Shown: positions 47,701 through 59,105 of the stretch, piece after piece
How positions within the stretch are numbered: the stretch's first letter is position 1
Layout: each line of letters opens with the position of its first letter
DNA from: Aldrovandia affinis
Lineage: Eukaryota > Chordata > Actinopteri > Notacanthiformes > Halosauridae
Direction: 5' to 3'
Length of the DNA: 64,000 bases
Assembly: GCA_029706075.1 (NCBI GenBank)
Contig: JAINUG010000037.1
Coordinates: 5,708,166-5,772,165 of the forward strand
Notes under the pieces: model-generated
What the model was told of the DNA's origin: nothing
What the model saw: the letters and a program-made list of their open reading frames with translations, nothing else
Databases searched by the model: none
Program-made: the position numbers and the translations under genes

Positions 47701-50700
47701 GGACAGGGAGGGCATTCAGTTCAGGTCTTCACAGATACAGAGAGAGGGCGAGAGAACTGCGCTCACAGAGCAACGCTTGTGGGGGGCAGTAGAACTGTCT
47801 CACTGCCTGGGGTCAGGAGTGTACCGTACACATGGAAACTTCACTGCTGACATTGAACAGCATGCGCAGGATGCTATTTACTTCTCTGAATATGCAACTA
47901 CAACTACAAGTGCTTATCTGATTGTGTTTTCTTTTATTTCTTGAAGATTGCTGATAATCCTGACCATTAAAAAGTCTCTTCTTGCAAAAAAGAAGCTCAA
48001 AGCATTACTCTACTTACATGATTTTTGTGATGTTACGTAAATCATTAAGCTTGAATTAAAATTCCACGGAAGAAAAACAGACTTGGCAGATCTAGTGCTC
48101 AGTCTGTGATCACAGTGTTAGTGGGATTTGTAGATTACTGCTGAGTGGTTTCCCTTGTAAACAGGGTGCTGCTGACAGTCTCCTATCGCTGGGAATTTGA
48201 ATAAAACTAAATTTTCCTCAGCAGTGTCTCATCAAGGCCTCTATGCTGTCACCAAAAATTACGAGAACAACCCCCTTCGGTCTTGGTGATGTGGACTACA
48301 CTGGTGAGTCGAGATCACACTGAGTGCCACTATGTCTTCCCAACAACGCAAACACTGTCACCCAGGTCACCCAGGGTCCAAGGGAGAGTGTGAGTCTACT
48401 GTCTCTTTCATTGGTTATGGATGTCAGGGAGGGGAGACTACATGTTTTTGAAGTTCTTTCCCCCCCCCCCCCTCTCACCACCCTCATGTGTCATGAAAAA
48501 AGTGTTTTCATCTGGTAGGCCTTGTATAAGTAAAGCAAATGTTTATCCTTCCTGTAGAAAACACCTGGTAAATAGATATTGAATGGCTGTGTTAGAAAGA
48601 GTACAGTTGGGCGCGCTGATGAAATTGCTGTTTGTATTTAACCCATAATGCTCTCTTTTTGGCAGCACTGCACTCCATTTTACGAGGCTCTTTCAAACTT
48701 AACTGAGAATTTGTGAATTTCAGGAGTCACATCAAGCCCTCTTTGTACATCAATATTTCATTCATGTTTTTGATCAGAAACTATGGTGTAGGCAATTTTT
48801 AACATCCGGGTTAAAACACAAAACCTCTTTTATGTTTTATTTTTGTTAATTGACATAATTGAAATATGATGCAATTTGTATTAAGTACTACAGTAGTTAA
48901 ATGCTATTATTGGTCAATATTGGTTATATCCTTGGCAATGCAAAGGAACCTCACACATCCTCCAAAGCTTCAACAAAAACACTTCACAACCCACTGTTTT
49001 GGATATTTTATGTAAACATCTTTTATGTTTTGTCTTGCTAATCTTGACCTGAAATTTAATTGGCCATTAGATGTTAATCACAGCAGCACTGTAGCATACA
49101 TTTAAAAGAGTTCCAACTCCTCCAAAATCCCAGTATAACCTATGCTCGTCAAAAGCTGTATGGGATGAATCTGTTCAAAAAACACTACAAGATATAATTT
49201 CTCGTTCATTCCACAGCACAGTACAAGGAACTGACAGAAGGGCTTGCACATCTGATGGTTACACAATAAACACATCAGGTTATGCAGCAGAATATTAAAG
49301 AGGTATAGATGTATTCTATACCATGACAAAATGTACAAGATTAATTTCCAGTTATTTTCTATACCTTCAGGTCGCTGTGTCTTTCCTGTCTGAGTGGGGT
49401 AGAGTACCAGCTGTAGAGCCATAAGCATTGTGCTCATGCCAAGCGCATGTGATGCAGCAGACCAAAGGCCCAGAAAGATGGACACTCTGAAACAATGACA
49501 TAGACCTGACTACTCAGGTTACGACCTGTCACCTCACACACTGTGTCCAGGTTTGGCAGTTTTTGTTGAACATCTAGTTTGAAGCATCAAGTCTATATAT
49601 AGCACAGGGGTTTCCAGATAGTTAGACATGCTTGTTAGATTTTGTAGCCCAATTGTTAAAGTGGCACATGTGTGCAAATTGAATTCAGGTGGAGACTGCC
49701 GTTATGAATTGGCGCCTACGCAGTAAGGTATCATGACCATAACCTAACAAGAATGCAGACTCCCCTTGGAGAAGAGAGATTAGCACCTATTTTCCCAAAG
49801 CATACAGTATCTGTCCTTGGAGATACACAGACGTCAGTGACTACAGCTTGTACTGCAACCACTGCCAGGCAGAAAACCCAGGAGGGGCAATATGACTCAT
49901 TACTCATTTTCTCTGTTCTATTCTGCAACTGTAAATCTAGTGTGATCTTCACCTGAGCTGTCCTTCAGATTTTAAAAAGTTGTGCCAAGTATGCACACAA
50001 AATACATCTGCCAGACAATTTGTAGAACAATAGAATCTTTAATTTTGAACTCCTATGTGTACTGTATGATGTTGCTGGTCTAAGCCAGCTGCTCTACTCT
50101 GAGTAAAACAATACAAATAGTGATATGAACATTCTGGAGCATATACTGTAACTGCATATTATTTAACATTTATATTAAATATATATTTTCTTTTCAAGTG
50201 GGAATGTAATATTATCAAGCTCTATGTGTATCTGTATCAAGTGTATCAAGCTCTGTACTGTTTAGCCTGTCCTCATGAAAAATGTTTCAATGTATGGTCA
50301 AATATAATAATATCAAAAAATATTTATCAACAAATTATACCAATGTTTTGTTACTTTGCGATATTCAGTTTTATACATATATTATACACTCAGTTTGACA
50401 ATATATGTACTTTTGCGATACTGTGGAATGTTATTATGCATAGATTTACGTATTTGCAGAATATCATTAACATTAATAAATGTACTTAGATTGAGGATTG
50501 TATATTAACAAGTATTACTTTCTCGTAAGGGTATTTTTTTAAAGAGTTAAATGATAACTACTGATATATACAGATGGCAGTGTTTCTATAAGGAATGAAC
50601 CGCCGATGTTAACCTGTGTTGTCTCGGGTCATCGCGTTCAGATTACCGGTTACCGCACTGTTAAACCGGACACACTCAGCACTCACCTGTCCAAAAGAGG

Positions 50701-50752
50701 TGTAGATCTGATACAGACACAATATCGTCAGGATAACGTACGTCCGAATCAT
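42192..50752 (-). CDS. fbln7: Fibulin-7, complete coding region
   Basis: Eight exons in transcription order: 50752-50687, 46659-46500, 46263-46093, 45624-45499, 44500-44318, 43530-43393, 43037-42902, 42552-42192. Total 1341 nt, 446 residues (human about 439), all phases consistent. Fibulin-7 is a secreted matrix and cell-adhesion glycoprotein of tooth, cartilage and other tissues. The order seen is signal peptide, leucine-rich coiled coil, sushi/CCP module, EGF, a Ser/Thr-rich linker with a four-cysteine EGF-like piece, two calcium-binding EGFs beginning DIDEC, and the fibulin-type C-terminal domain ending TLFVSPYGF. The coiled coil plus sushi module separates it from other fibulins. Human FBLN7 is not in the GLG1/PDPR/CLEC18 region, so this neighbourhood is unusual. 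Confidence 0.94.
42902..43037 (-). CDS. fbln7: fbln7 exon 7: calcium-binding EGF module and linker
   Basis: [20 protein letters not shown], then [13 protein letters not shown] and [11 protein letters not shown]-glycosylation sequons NCT and NAT are visible. Donor GTGAGT at 42901 in phase 2. Confidence 0.92.
43067..43205 (+). repeat. Adenine-rich ACAGA/ACACA/ACAAA pentamer microsatellite in fbln7 intron 6
   Basis: About 28 pentamers switching between AACAG, AACAC and AACAA forms. It starts 30 bp upstream of exon 7 on the - strand, so it is a T/C-rich tract in the transcript next to the acceptor. Confidence 0.93.
43393..43530 (-). CDS. fbln7: fbln7 exon 6: calcium-binding EGF module
   Basis: DIDECEVF start; six cysteines; [12 protein letters not shown] matches the Asp/Asn beta-hydroxylation consensus of calcium-binding EGFs. 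Confidence 0.93.
43827..44182 (+). mobile_element. Non-autonomous Tc1-family element in fbln7 intron 5
   Basis: Left end aaggtaactgccaaaggaaa, right end tattttggcagttacctgta. The interior keeps a decayed transposase end ([17 protein letters not shown], stop, then [12 protein letters not shown]). The same family is at 37200-37540 and 59531-59742. Confidence 0.82.
44318..44500 (-). CDS. fbln7: fbln7 exon 5: Ser/Thr-rich linker and partial EGF
   Basis: About 25 residues made mostly of Ser, Thr and Pro ([20 protein letters not shown]), a likely O-glycosylated linker, precede [18 protein letters not shown] and a final cysteine. Only four EGF cysteines are present, as I recall for other fibulin-7 proteins. 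Confidence 0.85.
44727..44760 (+). repeat. ATT trinucleotide microsatellite
   Basis: About eleven TTA/ATT units in fbln7 intron 4. Confidence 0.95.
45499..45624 (-). CDS. fbln7: fbln7 exon 4: EGF-like module 1
   Basis: Reads [19 protein letters not shown] then [16 protein letters not shown]: six cysteines, EGF pattern. Donor placement (t/gtaggt at 45498) was set by the phase needed for exon 5; neighbouring GT choices break the frame. Confidence 0.9.
46093..46263 (-). CDS. fbln7: fbln7 exon 3: sushi (CCP) module
   Basis: Four cysteines in CCP order: [44 protein letters not shown]. Symmetrical phase 1-1 exon. Confidence 0.93.
46500..46659 (-). CDS. fbln7: fbln7 exon 2: coiled-coil segment
   Basis: Starts [19 protein letters not shown] and continues with Leu/Ile/Tyr at heptad-like spacing to [17 protein letters not shown]. 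This N-terminal coiled coil is particular to fibulin-7. Ends phase 1. Confidence 0.9.
46660..50686 (-). other. fbln7 intron 1 (4 kb)
   Basis: Bounded by the exon 1 donor and exon 2 acceptor. AT-rich; a C run at 48459-48471. No coding exon or recognisable transposon seen; the many short open frames have no family resemblance. Confidence 0.7.
50687..50752 (-). CDS. fbln7: fbln7 exon 1: signal peptide
   Basis: ATG at 50752-50750. The 22 codons read [20 protein letters not shown] then GQ: a short basic start and a hydrophobic core, as in a secretory signal. Donor GTGAGT follows in phase 0 and joins DCPSKQEL of exon 2. Confidence 0.88.
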
Positions 50753-53700
50753 CTTTATAACAATCCGCACAATTCCTTCAGTGCTTACTTGATGTTTGAA
50801 TGGATGCGCAACTGCTGCCAGTGATGTCCTCTTCTTCACAGATTAACATATATTTAAGTGCAGACTTTATGTTTGTCAAATTTGTTGTAGTTACCCAGGT
50901 AAAAAATCGTGAAAGTAACAAAAACGTTAATGTTCTCGTAAGAAGAAAGTCATTTGTGAGACCAACGACTTGTACATCTTGCAGGAGAGCACAGCAGCTA
51001 ATAGTTTTTTCTTTTCCTTTTCTGGAAAGCACATGCCAAATTTCTCTCCTCATAAAAGCCGCCCCGTTGTGGTATTTTAAGCTACGAAGAAAAACAAAAT
51101 CCACCACTCATTGGACAGCGTTCTTGGTATTTGCAAAGCAGAAGGTCTACCATTCAACAAAACTATGCATGCTGTGTTGAGCTAAAAAGCAGAATTTTAA
51201 GCGAGATAACTGACGTCTCATTTGCGACCTTCGAGCAAATATTTTGAATAAATGAATGTTTGTTTTGTACATTAGGCCTCCATGTAGCAAGTTGATGTAG
51301 CTCACAGACAGGGAAGATTTGGAGCAATAAAGGCAAAACACAATGCAAACAATATATACGAATGAACAAATCGATTTATTTTATGATACAAATAAAACAG
51401 TTGAAGATATTAAACTAACCAAAGAACATTAATTAATTCACCTCGACATGAGAGTACTTGTATGGGTAGGATGTCATAATGTTGACATCTATGCTGTGTA
51501 AAAAAATGATATGAGTAAAGATCTGACGTACGCGCACGACCCACGGACATCTCAGATGCGAGCTCATCGTACTGCGCAGGCGCTCGTCATAGTTCGTGGC
51601 CGATTGCTTGACCGAGTTGACTGAAATGACAGAGTAGAACTCCCGTCAGTAGAGGGGTGTGGTCCTCCTTGTGGAAAGGAGACCAACTCGTTTGAAACCC
51701 AAGTTCATCGCGGCTAACGGAACGGAATCAAGATGTGACTGCTTTGAACATTGCCATTAGGTTCCAAGCAGACTACCCTCTATGGTAGTGTTGTCATCCG
51801 TTTAAACATCTCTGGTGAGCAAATAGGCAGTGTCAGCAAAGTTCCAATTCCATTAAATGGTTGCCCGTAGGCGATATATTTTTTATCTCACCATATATTA
51901 GGCTATGCACACTTAAAGGCACAATCTATTCGACATTGCTTACGTGCTTTTAAGGGTTTTGTGCATGATGGGGAGTTTCTGTTAATTGTTAACTGGAATA
52001 ACAGAAGATGTGTATTTACATATTCTTTATGGGTGCACATATTGACATGCAAACGTAAGGAGCACAATGATGTATTATTATTATTAGGTTTTCATTGGAG
52101 TTATTTATTTATCTATCAAGAAAGTAGATTCAAGACTAAAAGGCCTACAGTAATTATGGCAACATATATATAATAAACACCTTGAGAAAACCGGTGTAAC
52201 GATTTGTCATTAAACATTTAATACATTTATTTATTGTATTTATTTAAAAGGGACAACACAGGGTAATCATCATATCCGCAAAAAGCGTCAATTGATGCAA
52301 TGCCAGAGTTGTAGTTTTCATCTGTAGTCCCTTGGCAGGTGAACGATTGATACAAGACAGTTACAGATTCATACAGCACATCACATTTCAATATAGGAGA
52401 GTATAAAAAGAGTGTAGGCCAGATAAACAAGAGCAAAAAATAATAAGACATTTTCATTCCAGCTTTGATTTCATTTCAGCCACAACTTACATTTTTGTGT
52501 AAAGGTGTCGCTTGATCCTTATATCTCAGGATATGATATGCCACAGAATAAAAACATATTTTGAATTATCTAAATGTGCAGTGTCCATGTGTATGTTAAA
52601 TCACTATCTTCCCTTAAAAAAATAAAATGATACTTATTTTAGATTTTAAAAAGACACACGTTATAACAGATTATACATAATGCTGCCAAGTAGAGGCAGC
52701 AGTATGTATAGGGGGGAGAATATAGTGTATTTCTCAGCACAGAATATGGAAAAGGTCTGCCCTCTAGAGGGTATTCTTTTGACTGTCTTCTTTTTCACCA
52801 TTAATTTATGTCTTATGCTGAAACATAAACATTGAAAAGGTTGTGGCATGTTTGTGCTATTTCTGCCTGTTTAAGGCATGATATGAATGCATGGCAAATA
52901 CTCCAAATACACTATCACAATCAGTTTTAGATTTTTTCGGGTGGTGAAGGGTAAATATGGGAGTTGTTAAACTGTGAAGGCCCTGGATTTCAGGCTCCCT
53001 GATTCCCTGGCTTAGTTGTGCTGTGATATATTTTTCAATTTGGAATAAAAACCAATCCTTTAAAAAAATCATCAATTGTCAGAAATGTCAAGCCCAGTAC
53101 TGGCTTATTTTCTATGGCTCCTTCTCTGGATTTTACATTTTGGGAGACATCTGTCTCAGCAATATTTGGCACAATTTCATCATCTTAATTTTTGCCTCTT
53201 TGAAAATGTAATACAAGAGATTGTTTTTGCAGGATCCACCCTAATTAGAAACAAAGTATTGCAACTTAAAGTGTGTCTGTCTGGTCCCCTGGTCTTGGGG
53301 CACGCTACAGGGGCATACTGTGATCACGTCTAAAATGTGAAATCCAATTAAATCCAATTAATATTCTGTAAAAATTGGCATTTTTTCGAATATTTTGGGG
53401 ACTGTCGTTTATATTTCTATTCGTTAGTAACTAGTGGATAATGGGAAAGCTAAAGAATTCAAGGGCCATGTTGCATACCATGCCTGTGGAGTTGGCAGCA
53501 GCTCACAGTCTCTTGCCATTGTAGGAAAAAACAAAATGTGGAATGCTCTACACAGCGGTCCTTACAGCCACAGCAGTGCACTCTTGATGACAGCAGCTCA
53601 GTGGCCCTTTTTGTGGGTCCCCCTTAAATGCTAGTATGCCTGTCTAAGGCATTGTCATCACAGGGTCTCAAGTTCTCCAGCACCTTTTTAAAAAGATTGT

Positions 53701-55987
53701 ATACTTCATCAAACAGCCATCTGAAAATGTTTTCTTCTGGGTTTTCCACCTTATGAAAAGCAAGGCAGGGAAAGTGTCTGAACTTACAAAACCTCCATAT
53801 GCATGTGTTACTATATAATTTACAGACTGTGTTCAAAACTAGGTCAATAATTGAGCTTCACATAAGTGGTGTTAGAAGTCCTAACTCAGAGTCTATCTAA
53901 AAGCTTTCGAAATAAAGATAGATGTATATTATGTCTAAATACAGATCTCACATATACACACATACATACATACAAACAGAGGTACATAAATGCATAATTT
54001 AATATTTTTCACAGAGAATACAGTGAAAACAGTTTCTTAAATTTGTCTCAAATGTTAAGAAATACAAATTCTGCTTCAGGTATTTATAGTAAATAAGGTC
54101 ATTTAAATTCAGTCTGGAGGTATCACCACAGTATAAAACATTGCTCAGTTATTTTTATAAGTAGAGGAAACAGAAGTCCTCATCATTTATATCTGTCAAG
54201 GTTTTTTCCCCATAATAGTTGTAGCTATCTCAATTGTACATGTAAATTGTACCCATCTAAGTTCTCCCTTTCCTCATATAATCCTAGCGATTTTGATTAT
54301 AATACCCACTGGTGGAGTCCATGAAGGCCAACCTCTTCACCGATGATATCTCCTTTCATGGAAAATATTCTCCAAACCCTACCCTGGCTTCTGCCAGGCA
54401 GCACAGTCCATGGCCTCGAGTGAAGGAGATATCTTTCCACCAGATTGCCATATGTCTCAGTCAATGTCTATAAAACCTATGTTCTTTCCCCTTCAGTGTA
54501 ATACCAAACAGATCAAGATGTTTAAATGAAATACATTTTAGATATTGAAACAATATTGTCTTTGTCTTTGGAAATGGTGGTGAAATAGTATAAAATAGTA
54601 AAAGTATAATCCACGTATTGAATTATTTATTTGGTTAGTAGATTCCCGTCTTCAAAGCATACATACTCTAGCTCACATTTGACATTATGCATTTATACAG
54701 CTGGGTATTGTATCCCTCCCTGGGACTCAAACCTGTAACATTTGGCATACAAACCCACTTCTTGACACAACTTCGTGTCACAGGCATTTTACATTGAATA
54801 TCTCATGGCAAGCATTCCTCTCTATTTCCCAATCAGTCTGTGAAAACAACATTTTATATTACTTCTTACTCTATGACAAATATGTGTGGACTTCTGTTGA
54901 CCTTTCTTTTTGGCTGGCTGAAAATACCGGATTAAATGTAATCATTTTCTCTCTATCACACTATACCTTCTGAGAGATTATTCCTGCTGAGTTGGTTTGT
55001 AGCAGTATTTCTTTATGAGCTATAGCATGGAGGGAAAATCTTATTGTACAGTATATATGTCCCTGTGATATCGAATGCCTTTGTTGACATGAATCCCTGA
55101 AATAAAATGAGTCCGAATTTGTTTTCATAGTAGAGGTGTCTTGAGTGCATTGAGTGTGTTGCCTGTAAGTGTGAGATTATATTAGCATGTGATCAACCAG
55201 ATGAAAATATATGTTGTCATCGTTGGCATGTGTATGGCATCGATTCACTACTCTGTTTTAATAGAAAATGTCTTCATTTGCTGGGAAATTATATCCTTGA
55301 GGAAAACATTTACACGATTGTAAAAGGATGACCGAGGAGTTATTTATAAAAATTTGTTGAGATGTAATTTATTCCAACTTGGTTGGAAGAGTAACATTCA
55401 ATTATAATCCTGCAATTTTAAGGTAATTAAATGTAAACATTTTATATCCCAAAAAAGATCAAACTGTTCTTGAATATATTTTAAGTCAGGGAAAGGTCTG
55501 TAAAACAAAAAAAAGCATATTGGTTGGTATACACTTCCTCCAAAAACTGAATGAGGAGATTATATTAGTTTTAATCGAATCAACAATTTAACCGATAGGC
55601 TAATGTGATCCTATGTAATAATACAAATATATATAGTATACATACTGGCTGTTTGGCAGAAAGTAGATACTTCAATAAAATGGAATGCGTTCACGTTTAA
55701 TCAAACCAGGATGGTTTAAAACTCGCAGCAAGATTAGTGAATTTGACCTGCATTCTAAACTGATGCTCGTGAACAAACAGGTTGTATCAAAAAGTGAGTG
55801 GAGTGTTGAGTGGGTGTCGAGTGGTTACTCATATGTGTCTGGACTTCCGGTTTTATCATGTGTCATTCAACTTCGCTGGGGGCGTCTGAATAATGAGGCG
55901 GGTTGGGCCAAATGTGTGCGGGTGAGTATGAGTGCGGGGTCACAGCTACCGGGGACAGTGGCGCGGTGTTAGTGTAGTTGTTCAGTC
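50753..55987. other. Divergent intergenic region between fbln7 and clec18
   Basis: 5.2 kb separating two genes read away from each other, so it should hold both promoters. CpG and GC content rise at 51530-51730, which includes ACTGCGCAGGCGC (an NRF1-like palindromic word) at about 51570. A donor-like CTCTG/GTGAGC lies at 51812/51813 on the + strand. From 52000 to 55600 the sequence is AT-rich and I see no gene or named repeat. Confidence 0.5.
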
Positions 55988-58954
55988 ATGAGAGTAACCG
56001 TGGAATGCTGGTTTTTGCTCCTTACGTTTGCTTTGACTCTCTCGACCTCATATTCTCAGGGGAACTGGATATTTAATGAGAAACGAGCCGACACAAACGC
56101 ACCTGCCAGGGGTAAGGAAGAACTGCTTGTTTTCAGCACCATTGAGCGTATAGCAGGGTAGCATGAATGGAGGTGCTCGAGAGGGGATGGAACTGTTTCA
56201 AGTGTAGAAAAGTTTGGCCGCCTTCGTTCGAAAACTTCGCTTACTATATTTTAATTAATTATGACTAGGTATGGGACCACTGTAAATCCCAAAAATGGAA
56301 AAATAAGAACGAATGTGCAATCAATTATCAATTGGGATTTAAATGAATGTCTATTGACTACGATATAAATAAAGATATATGATATTACTATCATATATCA
56401 AAGAGCTCAAACCTTTTTGCTACACAAAATACACGAAGTTTTCAAACTGTACTTTTCCCAATGTACTATACTCTTTGTATGACCGGTTTTAATTTTGAAT
56501 ACAACTGTGTCAAATTATAGTTTCAGCAGGTAAACTGCAGAAACGAATGCATAGCCTGCCGTTTTCTTTGATTGAAAACAAAGCTAAAGTAAAAAGAATG
56601 AGCATTAAAAAAAATGAGCAGTCTACTACCAAACACATTTGGCCAATCACTTCTACAGTTTGTGCTTGCTTAAATCATATATTTTGTTACGGTGTCTCTG
56701 TACCCCTCCAACGCCCCTGCACTCCGTTACCATGGGGATTTGTCCTTGCTCTGAGTAACCTCGCGCCTTCTTTTATTTTAGGGCTCGGAGCGAAGGAGCA
56801 CTTTCAGATTGTTACACGGCATAATCGGCTCCGGAGTCGAGTCAACCCCATGGCAGCAAACATGCAGAAAATGGTTCGTTGTCTGTCTTTATTTCGTTTG
56901 CTTGTTCATGTCTCTGTGAGTCCTCTATATCCTTGTCAAATGTTTATATAGGCTGCTTACTGAAGCATTTACTCCATACGATGATAAGTAAAGGGTGTGG
57001 AGCATATATTTAACTTATATCTTTACACTTTAGGTTTACCTTCAAATTTACAAAGGGATAAAGAGATAAGAGGGATATGTGCTATATTGACATAAATCAA
57101 ATGCATACCGAACAAATTTGCAAGTGAGTACAAGTAAGTTGGTCTCACAATTGTAATCTATTGAAATTATTATTTCTCCAATGGTTATGAACTGATCTAT
57201 ATTCAGTGTCTCCCTGTTACCAAGTAAATTGTTCCTGGAGTTGATACTTTGGTTCATTGATTTACGTCATCTAAAGAAATGTATGTCTTCTGCTCCACAA
57301 TTGTACTTGCTGGAAGATATTACTGGCATACAGAAACATCACTGAGATGTATTTTTGAAATATTTGTAAAGATGTGTTTGAGACTTATTTACAGATCCCT
57401 CATATTGTGTTTGTTCATTTGCTGAAAACAAATAACATGGACAGAAGTGCGAGTACTAGATCCATGCAATGCGGAACTGATACAGTGTCACAGCCTTGTA
57501 ACTCTTGTACAGGAGCCATAAAGTGTTAGGCCTGCTGCTCCCCAGACGGCCTCAATGCAAAATACCAACGGTGAGTTTAAAAGTGATCGCTGGACAGCAG
57601 GGTCGCCTGAAACGGAGCGCTGCCCACACGTTCTGTTTTGCACCCTTTCTCCTGCTCTTCCTCCAAGAGGGTGCAAGCGCTCGTCCCTGTGGCAGCTTTT
57701 AGGTGAGCGAACAGAAAGATCTGTTCTCATCATGCCCACCCAAGTCTGAGAGCGTTTCCTCCGTTTCAACGCTGATATCCCAAGCAGACAGGAACAGTGG
57801 GCTTCTTGTGCGTTAAGGCTCTGTTGGCACTGAAAACACAGCTGTTTTATCAGGACAGCCTGGGAGCTAATCCTTCCAGCCATAAACACATTCTGGAGTG
57901 CACCAGCCCTCGCGGCCGTTCTTCCACCGCGTGCGAAGGAGAGCTCGGCGGCACCGTTTCAAACAGATGGCCGGGATAATTGATCCATTGTGGCTCTTGC
58001 GTAGTTGCTTTGCTACATATAGTGGATTCTTTTTACCGGAGTCGGTCTGCACGGCAGCCTATGAAATCACGTGAAACAAATGACTGTTTGCAAGCCACCG
58101 GAGTGTGCAGGGATACAGTGAGGTGAAGGGGTTACTGCGAATCAGGCTAACGGTGTGGAATACTTCCAGTTAGCACTTTCCTGTTGGTTTCTGTTTGAGA
58201 ACAGCATCGCATTCTCTGCCTTGCTGCGGTACATCTGTATCTGTACCGTCGCGACAGTCTTGCCCAGTTTAATGCCAATCTAGCTTAGTCAGCATTTAAC
58301 TAAAAAGAAAATCCTGTAACCCTGAAACCAGTTTTATTTTATTTTATCAAACCAATAGAAGTTATGTCCTGAGTTTTTGATTTAAGTAGTAGAAATATAC
58401 TTTTATTTGATATGGGCAGCATTGGAATTTCTCTGAAGATATCTCTGGGTACAACTGATAAAATGTAATGAGAAATAACAATCGTTTTGTATTTAAGAGT
58501 ACTGCATGGCAGGTAGCCTAATTGTATTGAGCCTTCTGTAGAAATCATGGCAGGTTGATGTGGGATATTAAGGTACTTACTGATCAATTTAAAAGGCTGA
58601 AGGCTTTAGCTGCTCTGCGATTATCCACTGAATAATTGTGCAGAAATCCATAAGCACAGTCTGATTATCTGTGGCTGTAAAGAGATTACAGTATAACTGA
58701 GGGCTCACCACCTCCTTTCCTCTCATAAGGAGATATCATTCTATATTTCCATAAGAAAAATCACACTCGATACCTTCTTGCAAAATTTGTCCCACGGCTC
58801 TTCGGAAGACAGGGATGGGGGCTGAGGGTGGGGGTGGTTATGTCCTTTGAATTTGTGGCACTCAATCAAACTTCAAATGTAAAGTGAAAGCAGGGCTATT
58901 TTTCAGATGCATTGAATCTGTGAGATGGAGGAAAGTGGCTTTTGGCTTTTTATA

Positions 58955-59002
<48 letters not shown>

Positions 59003-59032
59003 GTGTCTGTGTCTGTGTCTGTGTCTGTGTCT

Positions 59033-59105
<73 letters not shown>

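Noticed and set aside
54290-54440. Inverted gatatctcctt words as a possible regulatory hairpin or conserved element
   Set aside because: Matches are short and interrupted; without cross-species comparison there is nothing to support it.
56547-56951. Continuous 134-codon frame around clec18 exon 2
   Set aside because: Reads through intron sequence on both sides; only 56782-56873 matches the CAP family and splices in phase.
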